A stretch of DNA of 64,000 bases from JADGGV01 sp035715725 (GTDB lineage Bacteria > Gemmatimonadota > Gemmatimonadetes > Longimicrobiales > RSA9), in assembly GCA_035715725.1 (NCBI GenBank), contig DASTKT010000223.1, positions 1 through 64,000 of the forward strand, written 5' to 3'. Position numbers and translations under genes: made by a program. This document shows positions 46,985-55,746 of the stretch, piece after piece. The stretch's first letter is position 1; every line of letters starts with the position of its first letter. Under the pieces are notes generated by a model. That model saw only the letters and a list, made by a program, of their open reading frames with translations. It made no database searches and was not told the origin of the DNA.

Positions 46985-47851
46985 TCACGGGTTCTCGCTC
47001 CGGGGACCGAAGCCCGGACGCTTCAGGCGGACGTCGCCACTGAACGACTCCACGTTCACCCGGGCGGAGCCGCTGCCGAGCGTGAGCGTGAAGCGCCGTC
47101 CGCGCTCGGTATCGGTGAGCTGGACCGGGATGTCGGTCTCGAACTCGCCGCTGAAGGTGGCGACCGAGAGCGATGCGTTGACGTTCCGCGGGATGCCGAC
47201 CGTGACGTCACCGCTGTGCGTGCTCAGGGTGTAGCGCCCGCCGTCGCGGATCGTACCGTCGTAGAGGACGTCTCCGCTCACGGCGGACGCCTGCACGCTG
47301 GAGGATGCGATGCGCTGGAGCGTGATGCCGCCGCTGATCGTCTCGGCCTCGATGTCGCCCTCGATGTCGTCCATGTCGATGTCGCCGCTGGCGGCGTTGG
47401 CCTCGACGCGGCCGCGGGCGCCCTCGACGCGAATGTCGCCCTGCGTCGTGCGGACCGCGACGATGCCCGCACCGCCGCTCACGTTCACGTCGCCGTGCAC
47501 GGTCTCGACGCTGACCTCGCCGCCGGCGCCGGCGACGTCGACGTCGGCACTCGCGCCGGTGATCCCGAGCGCCATCGTCGCCGGGATCGTGATCTCGTAG
47601 TCGCCCTGCTCGCCGTGCTGCTCGCCCTCGAGATGGACGAGAGGGCCGCCCTCCCGGATGCGCAGCGCCTCGATGTCCTCGCGGCTGGCGGTGACGCGGA
47701 TCGCAGGGCGTGTCCAGGTCCGGACCCGGAGATCGCCGCGGACGTTGTCGATGCGCAGGCGGCCGTGAGGGTCGACGGCGAACGTGGTGTCTCCGCTCTG
47801 GAATGCCGGGGCGGCCAGCAGCAGCACCCCGGTGACGATGCCAAGGAACAT
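46985..47851 (-). CDS. DUF4097 repeat protein with signal peptide, 288 aa
   Basis: Signal-like N-terminus (MFLGIVTGVLLLAAPAFQSG) and DUF4097 beta-solenoid repeats: GDVNVSGG, TTQGDIRVEGARG, ASGDIDMDDIEGDIEAETISGGITLQ, AVSGDVLYDG, HSGDVTVG, FSGEFETD and FSGDVRLK. Repeats use SGD rather than VNGG, so this is a paralogue of the next gene, not a copy. Envelope-exposed. It begins 14 bases after the anti-sigma gene stop. Confidence 0.87.
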   Translation of the reverse strand: MFLGIVTGVLLLAAPAFQSGDTTFAVDPHGRLRIDNVRGDLRVRTWTRPAIRVTASREDIEALRIREGGPLVHLEGEQHGEQGDYEITIPATMALGITGASADVDVAGAGGEVSVETVHGDVNVSGGAGIVAVRTTQGDIRVEGARGRVEANAASGDIDMDDIEGDIEAETISGGITLQRIASSSVQASAVSGDVLYDGTIRDGGRYTLSTHSGDVTVGIPRNVNASLSVATFSGEFETDIPVQLTDTERGRRFTLTLGSGSARVNVESFSGDVRLKRPGFGPRSENP

Positions 47852-47865
47852 GGAGTCCGTTCCGG

Positions 47866-48735
47866 TTACGATTGTCCGACGAGCGAGCTGACCTGCTGCA
47901 GCAGCTCCACCTTGCGGCGGAGGCTGTCGGTCAGGTGTGCGTTCAGGTACGGGCTGCCGGGATCGCGGGCGAGCGCGCGTCGCGCCTCGGCGATGGCGTT
48001 GTCGATCGTCGACAGGCTGTGCTCGAGCGCCTGGACGGTCTCCGGCTGGAGGCGGCCGCGCCCCCGGCGGAGGACCGCTTCGAGCTCGTCGACGGCCTGG
48101 TCGTAGCGACGCCGGTCGGCGTCGCTCGCCAGGACCACGGCGGCGCCGGCACCGGGCCGCCGCGCGCCGCTACGCTCCCGGCCGAGCGGCCGCTCCGCGC
48201 GCGGCGCGGCGCCGGGCTCCGCCGCCGGCGCGCCGGCGGCGGACGAGGTGTCCCCGCCGAGGCCGGCGAGCCGCGTCCCGGCCGGCGCGACGGGCGCGGT
48301 CGCGGACGGACCAGCGGGCGCCGGTAGCGGGCCGGCGGACGCGGGGGGGAGCGCCGCGGGCGTGACGGCGACCGGGCCGCCGGCGGCGGGCGCCCGCGAG
48401 AGGAGCGCCCAGACGAGCGCGCCGGAGACGGCCACGAGCGCCACGGACGCGGCCGCGAGCTGCGGCAGCGTGAAGCTGAGTCGCCGGGCGGTCCGGGCCG
48501 CGTGGAACGGGATGACGGGCGTCTCGATACGGCCGGCGATCCCCGCCCACAGGTCCCGCTCCGGCGGCGCGTCGCGCAGCGCCACGGCGGCGCGCACGAC
48601 GGCGCGCAGCTCCTCGACGGTGCGGGCGCACTCGGCGCAACCGGCGAGGTGCGCCTCCAGCCGGGCGCGCTCCGCGGCCGGGAGCGCGTCGTCGATGTAC
48701 TCGGACAGCCGGTCGGTCCAGCGGTCGCTCGTCAT
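47866..48735 (-). CDS. Zinc-finger anti-sigma factor, 289 aa
   Basis: N-terminal zinc-binding domain with H29-x3-C33-x2-C36 (AHLAGCAECARTV), the ZAS/zf-HC2 anti-sigma motif. A transmembrane helix (about 93-113) separates it from a long extracytoplasmic Ala/Pro-rich region (about 114-200) and a helical end (VDELEAVLRRGRGRLQPETVQALEHSLSTIDN). It probably binds the sigma factor encoded 13 bases upstream and releases it on envelope signals. The downstream DUF4097 genes would be its targets or sensors (inference). Confidence 0.9.
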   Translation of the reverse strand: MTSDRWTDRLSEYIDDALPAAERARLEAHLAGCAECARTVEELRAVVRAAVALRDAPPERDLWAGIAGRIETPVIPFHAARTARRLSFTLPQLAAASVALVAVSGALVWALLSRAPAAGGPVAVTPAALPPASAGPLPAPAGPSATAPVAPAGTRLAGLGGDTSSAAGAPAAEPGAAPRAERPLGRERSGARRPGAGAAVVLASDADRRRYDQAVDELEAVLRRGRGRLQPETVQALEHSLSTIDNAIAEARRALARDPGSPYLNAHLTDSLRRKVELLQQVSSLVGQS

Positions 48736-48748
48736 CCTTCCCTCTCGA

Positions 48749-49309
48749 TCACGCCAGGTGCAGCCGGAGCAGCATGCGGGCGCGGTGCAACTGCGACTTC
48801 GACGTGCCCGTGCTGATCCCCAGCAGGTCGGCGATCTCCTCGTGCTTGTAGCCCTCGACGTCGTAGAGGACGAAGACCTCGCGGGCACCCTCGGGGAGCC
48901 GCGCCATCGCGGTCTCCAGGTCCATCCGTGCCTCCGGCGACGTCGACCTCGAGCGCGTGATCTCGGGAACGTCCTCGTCGGAGGTGAAGCGCTGCCGCCG
49001 CTTGGCCAGCTCGCCGCGGCGGGAGAGCATCACGTTCAGCGCGAGCCGGTGCAGCCAGGTGCCGAAGGCGGACTCGCCGCGGAAGCTCGCCAGCTTCGAC
49101 CACGCCCGGACGAACGCGTCCTGCGTCGCCTCGTCGGCCTCGTCGGGGCCGAGCATCCGCCGGGCGAGCGTGTGGATGCGCGCGGCGTGGCGGCGGTAGA
49201 GCCGCTCGAACGCGTCGCGGTCGCCGCCGGCGGCGAGCCTGGCATCGACGCGGTCGACCTCCGGGGAGGCCGCCTTCGTTTCCGATTCCGAAATCGTCAG
49301 GGTAATCAC
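48749..49309 (-). CDS. ECF RNA polymerase sigma factor, 186 aa
   Basis: Sigma-70 region 2 (DAFERLYRRHAARIHTLARRMLG; DEADEATQDAFVRAWSKLASFRGESAFGTWLHRLALN) and region 4 (ARLPEGAREVFVLYDVEGYKHEEIADLLGISTGTSKSQLHRAR) are clear; no extra domains. Start at GTG 49309 is inferred from length (ECF factors are about 190 aa) and GAGCGG just upstream. It pairs with the anti-sigma gene and probably autoregulates the four-gene operon down to 46185. Confidence 0.92.
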   Translation of the reverse strand: MITLTISESETKAASPEVDRVDARLAAGGDRDAFERLYRRHAARIHTLARRMLGPDEADEATQDAFVRAWSKLASFRGESAFGTWLHRLALNVMLSRRGELAKRRQRFTSDEDVPEITRSRSTSPEARMDLETAMARLPEGAREVFVLYDVEGYKHEEIADLLGISTGTSKSQLHRARMLLRLHLA

Positions 49310-49379
49310 CCGCTCGCCCGTTGCCCGGTCCAGCGGATTAGATCGGACCGGGCCCGGGATGGTTGGAAGAGCGTCCTCG

Positions 49380-51053
49380 TCAGTACGCGGCGGCGTGGCC
49401 GTCCTTGCGCGGGTCGGACGCGGCGGCGTAGCCGCGCGGGAGCCGCACGATGACCTGCGCGCCGCCGAAGGCGACGCCGTCGCCTTCCAGGACGTCGTGT
49501 CCCATCGCGCGGAGCGCCGCGCGCACGCCATCGCCGATGGCGGGCTCGAGCGCGACGCGCCGGCCCGCGAGGTGCCGGAAGCGGGCGGCGTCCACCGCCT
49601 GCTGCGGGTCCATGCCGAACACGAGGTAGTCGAGGAGGAACTGGACGTGCCCCTGCGGCTGCATCGAGCCGCCCATCACGCCGAACGACATGACCGGCTC
49701 CTCGCCCGCCGGACCGGGACGCGTCACGAAGGCGGGGATGATCGTGTGCAGCGGGCGGCGCCGGGGCGCGATCGTGTTCGCGCGGTTCGGCTCCATCGTC
49801 AGCCCGAGGCCGCGGTCGTGCAGCACGAAGCCGGTGCCGGGGACCACGATGCCGGAGCCGAACTCGTCGAAGTTGCTGTTGATGAAGGAGACCATGTTCC
49901 CCTCGGCGTCGGCGGCCGTGAGGTAGATCGTCTCGCTGGCGACGTCGGCGGCGCCGGGCTCCGGCCGATCCGAGGCGTGCGTCTCGTCGAGCTGGCGGCG
50001 GCGCGCGGCGATGAAGTCGTCGGACAGCAGGCGCTCCACCGGCACGCGCATGGCGGCCGGGTCGCCGATCCAGCGCTCGAGGTCCGCGTAGGCGAGCTTC
50101 TTCGCCTCGATCAGGTGATGGAGGTAGGGCGCGCTGTTGTGCCCCATCGCCTTCAGGTCGTACGGCTCCAGGATGCGCAGCATCTCGAGCGCGGCGATGC
50201 CCTGCCCGTTCGGCGGCAGCTCCCAGACGCGGTAGCCCTTGAAGGGAACCGAAATCGGCGTGACCCACTCGACACGGTGGGCGCGCAGGTCGTCGAGCGT
50301 GAGGAAGCCGCCCAGCGAGTCGACCCGCTGGACGATGCGGCGGCCGAGCTCGCCGCCGTAGAACACGCCGGGCCCTTCGCGCGCGACGAGGCGGAGCGTG
50401 GCGGCGTAGTCGGGGTTGCGGAACCACTCGCCCGCCGCGGGCGCGTGCGTCCCGCCGATGAGGAACGTGGCGCGCGCGCCCTCGTCGCGGCGCAGCAGCT
50501 CCGTCTCGGCCTGCCACTCCCGCGCGATCAGGGGAGAGACCGGAAAGCCCTGATCGGCGTAGCCGATGGCGGGCTCCAGCGCCTTCGCGAGCGGGAGCGT
50601 GCCGTAGCGCTCGAGCAGCGCGGCCCAGCCGGACAGGGCGCCCGGGACGGTGATCGCCTCCGCGCCGCGCCGGATCCGGTCGTGGCCGCGGGCCAGGATC
50701 GCCTCCCGGCTGGCCTTCGAGCCGGCCCGGCCGGTCGCGTTCAGCGCGACGAGGCGCTTCTCCTTCGCCAGCCAGATCAGCGCGAACATGTCCCCGCCCA
50801 TGCCGGTCATGTGCGGCTCGACCACGCTGAGCACGGCCGCCGCCGTCACCGCCGCGTCGATCGCGTTCCCGCCGCGCTCGAGCACGGCGAGCCCGGCCGC
50901 GCTCGCCAGCGGCTGGCTGGTGGCGACGACGCCACGCGATGCGTACACGGTCGAGCGGCCGGCCATCGTCGAGGGGCGCGACTGCTGGGCGACGCTGGGG
51001 CCCGCCGCGGCGAGCAGAGCGGCGGCGAGGAGGCCTACGGCGGCCGGACGCAT
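49380..51053 (-). CDS. ggt: Gamma-glutamyltransferase, 557 aa
   Basis: Periplasmic Ntn-hydrolase that splits gamma-glutamyl amides such as glutathione. Signal peptide MRPAAVGLLAAALLAAAGPSVA. The autoprocessing site is the Thr in SETIYLTAADAEGNMVSFINSNFDEFGSG. Other motifs: GGNAIDAAVTAAAVLSVVEPHMTGMGGDMF and GGSMQPQGHVQFLLDYLVFGMDPQQAVDAARF. The chain should be cut into large and small subunits there. A GGAGG sits before ATG 51053. Confidence 0.95.
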   Translation of the reverse strand: MRPAAVGLLAAALLAAAGPSVAQQSRPSTMAGRSTVYASRGVVATSQPLASAAGLAVLERGGNAIDAAVTAAAVLSVVEPHMTGMGGDMFALIWLAKEKRLVALNATGRAGSKASREAILARGHDRIRRGAEAITVPGALSGWAALLERYGTLPLAKALEPAIGYADQGFPVSPLIAREWQAETELLRRDEGARATFLIGGTHAPAAGEWFRNPDYAATLRLVAREGPGVFYGGELGRRIVQRVDSLGGFLTLDDLRAHRVEWVTPISVPFKGYRVWELPPNGQGIAALEMLRILEPYDLKAMGHNSAPYLHHLIEAKKLAYADLERWIGDPAAMRVPVERLLSDDFIAARRRQLDETHASDRPEPGAADVASETIYLTAADAEGNMVSFINSNFDEFGSGIVVPGTGFVLHDRGLGLTMEPNRANTIAPRRRPLHTIIPAFVTRPGPAGEEPVMSFGVMGGSMQPQGHVQFLLDYLVFGMDPQQAVDAARFRHLAGRRVALEPAIGDGVRAALRAMGHDVLEGDGVAFGGAQVIVRLPRGYAAASDPRKDGHAAAY

Positions 51054-51276
51054 GGTCTTCCTCCAGGTGCGGGTCTCGGTATTCGCGCTGCGGGCGATGC
51101 GGGCCAGCCCCGGCGCGGCGGCGCCGGCTGGCCGATGACGATAGTACGTGCCTTCCGCGCCGCGCACGAGTGCGCGGGCACGGAGTTGCCGGCCTCGGGA
51201 CGCCGCGCGAGAATCGCAGTGGCGCCGGCACCGGCGAGCGGGGTCGGCACCGGGGACAGCGCACGTGGGGGAAGTG

Positions 51277-52155
51277 ATGCGAGTCGGATTCGTCGGGCTG
51301 GGGCACATGGGCTGGCCGATGGCGGTGAACGTACTCAGGGCCGGCCACGAGGTGGTCGCGTTCAACCGGACGCGCGCCAGGGCGGAGGAGCTGGCCCGCG
51401 AGGGCGCGCGGGTGGCCGACTCGCCGGCGGCGGCGGCGCGCGAGGCGGACGTGGTCGTGACGATGCTGGCGGACGACGCGGCGGTGGAGGCGGCGGTGTT
51501 CGGCGAGCCGGGCATCCTGGCCGGGCTCCGGCCGGATGCCGTCCACGCCTGCATGAGCACGATCGGCTCCGAGCTCTCGCGCCGCCTGGCGGAGGCGCAC
51601 GCGCAGGCGCGGCAGCGCTACGTCGCGGCACCGGTCTTCGGACGGCCGGAGGCCGCGAGCGCCGGGAAGCTCTGGGTCGTCGCGGCGGGAGAGGCGGAGG
51701 CGCTGGAGCGATGCCGGCCGGTGTTCGAGGCCGTGGGCCAGGGGACGCACGTCATCGGCGCCGAGCCGCCGATGGCCAACATCGTCAAGATCACCGGCAA
51801 CTTCCTCATCGCCTCGGCGATCGAGGCACTCGGCGAAGCGTTCGCGCTGCTGCGGAAGAACGGCGTCGACCTGACCCGTTTCCTGGAGGTGGTGAACGGC
51901 AGCCTCTTCAAGTCGCCGCTGTACCAGAACTACGGGCTGATGGCGGCGCGGCAGCAATACTCGCCGGCCGGGTTCCGGCTGCGGCTCGGGTTCAAGGACG
52001 CGCGCCTGGCGCTGGCGGAGGCGGAGGCCGCCGCGGCGCCGATGCCGCTCGCGAGCCTCGTGCACGACCGCTTCCTGGAGGCGATCGCGCGGGGCGACGC
52101 GGAGCTGGATTGGGTCGCGCTGACGAAGGTGGCGGCGGAGGCGGCGGGGCTGTAG
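51277..52155 (+). CDS. NAD(P)-dependent 3-hydroxyisobutyrate/6-phosphogluconate-type dehydrogenase, 292 aa
   Basis: The Rossmann motif is VGFVGLGHMGWPMAVNVLRAGH (residues 3-24). The ADVVVTMLADDAAVEAAVFG stretch is also typical of the family. The catalytic lysine is expected in ANIVKITGNFLIASAIEALGEAF. This is the beta-hydroxyacid dehydrogenase superfamily (GLYR1/HIBADH/tartronate semialdehyde reductase). Substrate cannot be read. GGGGAAG precedes the ATG. It diverges from ggt. Confidence 0.92.
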   Translation: MRVGFVGLGHMGWPMAVNVLRAGHEVVAFNRTRARAEELAREGARVADSPAAAAREADVVVTMLADDAAVEAAVFGEPGILAGLRPDAVHACMSTIGSELSRRLAEAHAQARQRYVAAPVFGRPEAASAGKLWVVAAGEAEALERCRPVFEAVGQGTHVIGAEPPMANIVKITGNFLIASAIEALGEAFALLRKNGVDLTRFLEVVNGSLFKSPLYQNYGLMAARQQYSPAGFRLRLGFKDARLALAEAEAAAAPMPLASLVHDRFLEAIARGDAELDWVALTKVAAEAAGL

Positions 52156-52159
52156 GCGG

Positions 52160-52193
52160 GCGGTGCGCCGCCTCCGGATGGGCGGCGCGCCGC
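52160..52193. terminator. Hairpin between convergent dehydrogenase and ftsH-like genes
   Basis: 13-bp stem with one G-U pair (52160-52172 with 52181-52193), 8-base loop. Between converging stops at 52155 and 52233; may serve both. Confidence 0.6.
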
Positions 52194-52232
52194 CACGGGC
52201 GAAGCTGCGGCCCGCGGCGGCGGTCAGGCGGC

Positions 52233-54095
52233 CTACGCGGTCAGCGCACCGGGGAGCGTCACGCCGTGGGCGCGGAAGATCGCGAGCGCCTCGGCGCCGT
52301 CCACGGTCTCGCGCTCGAGGAGGGCCTGCGCCAGCGCCTCGAGCGCGGCGCGATGCTGCTCCAGGATCGCCTTGGAGCGGCCGTAGAGCGTGGAGAGCAG
52401 GTCGCGCACCTCGGCGTCCATGGCGGCCTGCGCCTGCGCGGAGAGCGGCGCGCCCTGGTCGTCGTAGACGAGGAACCCGGTGTTGCCGCCCATCCCCAGG
52501 CGGTAGATCATCTTCCGGGCGATGCGGTTCACCTGCACGAGGTCGCTCTCGGCGCCGCTCGTGATCTGGTCGGGGCCGAAGACCAGCTCCTCGGCGGCCC
52601 GGCCGCCCAGCCCCTTGACGATCTGCGCCTCGAGGTAGCGCCGGGAGTGGAGGTGGCGGTCGTCCTCGGGCGAGAAGAACGCCACGCCCATCGCCTGGCC
52701 CCGCGGCTGGATCGTCACCTTGTGCAGCCCGTCCTCGGGGGAGCAGAGCACGCCCGTGAGCGCGTGCCCGGCCTCGTGGTAGGCGACGATGCGCCACTCG
52801 TGCTGCTGCGCGCGGAACCCGATCCGCTCCTTCCCCAGCAGCATGCGGTCGCGGGCGATCTCGACATGCCGCCACGCAACCGACGACGCCTCCTCCCGCA
52901 CCGCGGCGATCGCGGCCTCGTTCAGCAGGTTGGCGAGCTCGGCGCCGCTGGCTCCCGGCGTGAGCCGGGCCAGGCGCGAGAAGTCGATGTCCTCGGCCAG
53001 CGGGACTCCACGCCGCTCGGCGTGTAGCCGCAGGATCGCCTCGCGGCCGTCGACCGCGGGCAAGCCGACCGTCACGGTGCGGTCGAAGCGGCCGGGCCGC
53101 TTGAGCGCCTTGTCGAGCGCCTCGGGGCGGTTCGTCGCGCCGAGCACGACTACGCCGTCACGCGGCGAGAAGCCATCCAGCTCGACCAGCAACTGGTTCA
53201 GCGTGCGGTCGTCCTCGTTGTGCGAGCCGTTCTTGCCGCGCGTGCCCCCCAGCACGTCCAGCTCGTCGATGAAGATGACCCCGCCCTTCTTGCGCGCCTT
53301 CTTGAAGAGCGTGCGGATGCGGTGGGCGCCGAGGCCGACGATGAAGCCGGTGATCTCCGAGCCGGACACGTGGAAGAACGGCACGCCGGCCTCGCCGGCC
53401 ACCGCCCGCGCGAGGAGCGTCTTCCCCGTCCCCGGCGGACCGACCAGGAGCACACCCTTCGGAACCTGCGCGCCCATCCGCAGGAACGCCGCGGGCGCGC
53501 GCAGGAACTCGACGACCTCGTGCAGCTCCTCCGCCGCGCCCTGCGTCCCGGCCACGTCCTTGAACGTCGTGGCCGTGCCGCCGATCTCGCGGCCGACGTC
53601 GCCGTTCCCGCCCTGCTTGCGCACGTTCAGCATGAGGAACAGGAACGTGCCGCCCACGAGCAGGAGTGGCAGCGCGATGCCGAGCCAGTCCTTGTAGCGC
53701 TCGTAGTCCGGCGGCGGCGCGAACGAGACCGGCACGCCGGCGCGCTCCGCGCGCGCGACGACGGCATCGGCGCTGGCCTGCGGGAAGACCACCTCGAACG
53801 CGTAGCCCTCGTCGCGGACGCGCGCCGCGCCCGTCGCGCGGGTCCATTGCCCCAGGATGCGCTCTCCCGGCTGGATCGTCAGGTCGGCGACCCGCCCGGC
53901 GTCCATGGCCTGCAGCAGCTGCGTGTAGGTGAGGGTGGGCAGCCGGTGCAGCCGGCCCCAGACGCCCGGACCCACGAACACGAGGAGCAGGAGCAGCGCG
54001 GCGGGGGCGACGTACTTCCAGCGGATCACGATACCATTCCTTCGCCGCCGGGACGCCGTCGGCCGGCGCGGCAGCTCCTTCTCGAGAGAACGCAT
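52233..54095 (-). CDS. FtsH-like AAA membrane metalloprotease, divergent paralogue, 620 aa
   Basis: Membrane-bound ATP-dependent protease. N-terminal transmembrane segments flank a short periplasmic domain (about 25-45 and 130-150). AAA motifs: GPPGTGKT, FIDELDVLGGTRG, the SRH NRPEALDKALKRPGRFDR. Zinc motif HEAGH with the later Asp (AESDLVQVN) is complete. The pore loop is unusual: SGSEITGFIVGLGA where FtsH has SGSDFVEMFVGVGA, so the Phe of FVG is Ile. The C-terminal tail is short. Start at ATG 54095 is uncertain; a TTG at 54131 would add 12 residues. Probably a specialised FtsH. Confidence 0.88.
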   Translation of the reverse strand: MRSLEKELPRRPTASRRRRNGIVIRWKYVAPAALLLLLVFVGPGVWGRLHRLPTLTYTQLLQAMDAGRVADLTIQPGERILGQWTRATGAARVRDEGYAFEVVFPQASADAVVARAERAGVPVSFAPPPDYERYKDWLGIALPLLLVGGTFLFLMLNVRKQGGNGDVGREIGGTATTFKDVAGTQGAAEELHEVVEFLRAPAAFLRMGAQVPKGVLLVGPPGTGKTLLARAVAGEAGVPFFHVSGSEITGFIVGLGAHRIRTLFKKARKKGGVIFIDELDVLGGTRGKNGSHNEDDRTLNQLLVELDGFSPRDGVVVLGATNRPEALDKALKRPGRFDRTVTVGLPAVDGREAILRLHAERRGVPLAEDIDFSRLARLTPGASGAELANLLNEAAIAAVREEASSVAWRHVEIARDRMLLGKERIGFRAQQHEWRIVAYHEAGHALTGVLCSPEDGLHKVTIQPRGQAMGVAFFSPEDDRHLHSRRYLEAQIVKGLGGRAAEELVFGPDQITSGAESDLVQVNRIARKMIYRLGMGGNTGFLVYDDQGAPLSAQAQAAMDAEVRDLLSTLYGRSKAILEQHRAALEALAQALLERETVDGAEALAIFRAHGVTLPGALTA

Positions 54096-54235
54096 GGGCG
54101 GGTTTTCGACCGGCACCGGTTCGGATGGCAAGGCCTCATCGCCTTGGGACCATCAGGACGTCACACAGATACGCCGCCGGCGAGGCGTTTGTGCCGTAAG
54201 ACTCGAAAGATAGCGGAGTTGGGGGTGGGAACGGA

Positions 54236-54272
54236 AGGCTGCCGGCCCCGCCGGCGGCGGGATCGGCAGCCT
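54236..54272 (-). terminator. Hairpin after the small DUF3309 gene
   Basis: 9-bp perfect inverted repeat (54236-54244 with 54264-54272) with GC-rich inner bases. It lies 22 bases after the small gene stop, read on the minus strand. Confidence 0.55.
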
Positions 54273-54294
54273 CCGAGCAGCCGTCCGGCGGACG

Positions 54295-54435
54295 TCAGAA
54301 GATCAACATCAACAGGACGATGAGCAGGATCAGCCCCAGGAGCCCGCTCGGCCAGTAGCCCCAGCCGCGGCTGTAGGGCCAGGCCGGCACGGCGAGCACC
54401 AGGAGCACGATGAGCAGAATGAGGAGAATCGACAT
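54295..54435 (-). CDS. DUF3309-type small hydrophobic protein, 46 aa
   Basis: Two short hydrophobic segments around a Trp/Gly-rich loop: MSILLILLIVLLVLAVPAWP and SRGWGYWPSGLLGLILLIVL (each listed as residues 1-20 and 22-41). This is the DUF3309 pattern, found in many bacteria as a membrane peptide of unknown role. A purine-rich GGGGGGAAA precedes ATG 54435. Too short for usual gene finders. Confidence 0.8.
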   Translation of the reverse strand: MSILLILLIVLLVLAVPAWPYSRGWGYWPSGLLGLILLIVLLMLIF

Positions 54436-54569
54436 GTTGTTTCCCCCCGGAACGTGGTCAGGACAAGATCCGCCGGCGCTTCACTTCGCCGGTCGGCCCG
54501 CGGGCCCCCTGCCCCGCGCGGAACGCCCTGGATAGAGCACGAACCGTGCCGTCCAACGCTTTGGGAGAC

Positions 54570-55517
54570 TTAGCGTTCTGAGTTCGTGGAGGGGCGCTCC
54601 CCGGCGTCCTTGGGCGGCCAGATGAGCGACGCGGCGATGGAGAGCAGCAGGATGCCGCCGACCACGCCGAGCGCAAGGCCGATCGGGACCTTGTACACGT
54701 CCGCGAGCAGCATCTTCAGCCCGACGAAGACGAGCACGACGGCGAGCCCGACCTTCAGGTAATGGAAGAGGTCCAGCACCGCGGCGAGGGCGAAGTAGAG
54801 GGAGCGCAGGCCGAGGATGGCGAAGATGTTGGAGGTGTAGACGATGAAGGGATCGGTCGTGATGGCGAAGATGGCCGGGATCGAGTCGACGGCGAAGAGG
54901 AGGTCCGTGGTCTCGATGACGAGCAGCACGACGAACAACGGCGTGGCGAACCAGTGCCGTCCGAGCTTCACGAAAAAGGCGCCCTCGTGGTACTCGGGCG
55001 TGATCCGCAGGAAGCGGCGGGCCAGGCGCAGGACGACGTTCTTCTCCGGCTCGATCTGCTCGTCGCCGCGGAAGCCCATGCGGATCCCGGTGAAGATCAG
55101 GAAGACGCCGAAGATGTAGACGACCCAGTGAAAGCGCGCGATCAGGGCCGCGCCGAGCATGATCATGACGGCGCGCATGAGGAGCGCGCCGAGGATCCCC
55201 CAGAAGAGGACCTTGTGCTGGTACTTCGAGGGGACCGAGAAGTACGTCAGGACGACGGCGAAGACGAACAGGTTGTCGACCGAGAGTGATTTCTCGATCA
55301 GGTAGCCGGCGAGGAAGGAGAGGGCGCGCTCCGACCCGAAGAAGTGGTAGATGCCGTAGTTGAAGGCGAGCGAGAGGGTGATCCAGACGGCGCTCCACGC
55401 CAGCGCCTCCCGGATTCCGACGCGGTGCGCCTTCCGATGGAAGACCCCCAGGTCGAAGACCAGAAGGAGCAGCACGAAGGCGTTGAATACGATCCAGTAC
55501 CAGGCGCTTGTGGCCAT
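54570..55517 (-). CDS. TerC/Alx-family membrane protein, manganese homeostasis, 315 aa
   Basis: Multi-pass inner-membrane protein. Family motif at the start (NAFVLLLLVFDLGVFHRKAH), EKSLSVDNLFVFAVVLTYF, and the second D-containing repeat VIETTDLLFAVDSIPAIFAITTDPFIVYTSNIFAILGLRSLYF. The acidic pairs in the SVDN and AVDSIPA stretches fit Mn2+ export or coupling. It is preceded by a yybP-ykoY riboswitch, which sets it in the Mn2+-regulated group (MntP/Alx/TerC). ATG 55517 has GAGGG just upstream; an ATG at 55529 is an alternative. Confidence 0.93.
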   Translation of the reverse strand: MATSAWYWIVFNAFVLLLLVFDLGVFHRKAHRVGIREALAWSAVWITLSLAFNYGIYHFFGSERALSFLAGYLIEKSLSVDNLFVFAVVLTYFSVPSKYQHKVLFWGILGALLMRAVMIMLGAALIARFHWVVYIFGVFLIFTGIRMGFRGDEQIEPEKNVVLRLARRFLRITPEYHEGAFFVKLGRHWFATPLFVVLLVIETTDLLFAVDSIPAIFAITTDPFIVYTSNIFAILGLRSLYFALAAVLDLFHYLKVGLAVVLVFVGLKMLLADVYKVPIGLALGVVGGILLLSIAASLIWPPKDAGERPSTNSER

Positions 55518-55545
55518 GACCCTCGGCATCCGGCCGGAGGGTACG

Positions 55546-55700
55546 AAAAAGCGAGACCCTACGGCACACGCGTGTCGTAGTGGTCTCGCCGCCTGGCTGA
55601 CGCCATTCGACCGACCGGGGCCACGCGGCGACCCGTCTTGACGATCGGTCGTTCCGGGCCGCGTCGGAGCCGCGGGCCGGCGGGCTACTCCCCACTGTCA
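55546..55700 (-). promoter_or_regulatory. yybP-ykoY manganese riboswitch with overlapping terminator
   Basis: On the minus strand the aptamer begins near GTGGGGAGTAGC (complement of 55684-55696), the conserved Mn2+-site loop, and ends with the conserved GGCGAGACC (complement of 55582-55590). P1 is AGTGG (55692-55696) with CCACT (55579-55583). The GCGAGACCACTACGACAC strand also forms the 5' arm of a terminator hairpin (55551-55589) followed by TTTTT (55546-55550). Aptamer and terminator therefore exclude each other: Mn2+ binding should favour readthrough into terC. Confidence 0.88.
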
Positions 55701-55746
55701 CCGGAAAGTGGCGGCAGTGCGCGCCGGCCGCAAGGGGCGCCGGCGG

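Noticed and set aside
49359..53027. 1222-codon plus-strand frame across ggt, a dehydrogenase and ftsH
   Set aside because: It runs antisense or out of frame across at least three clearly conserved proteins.
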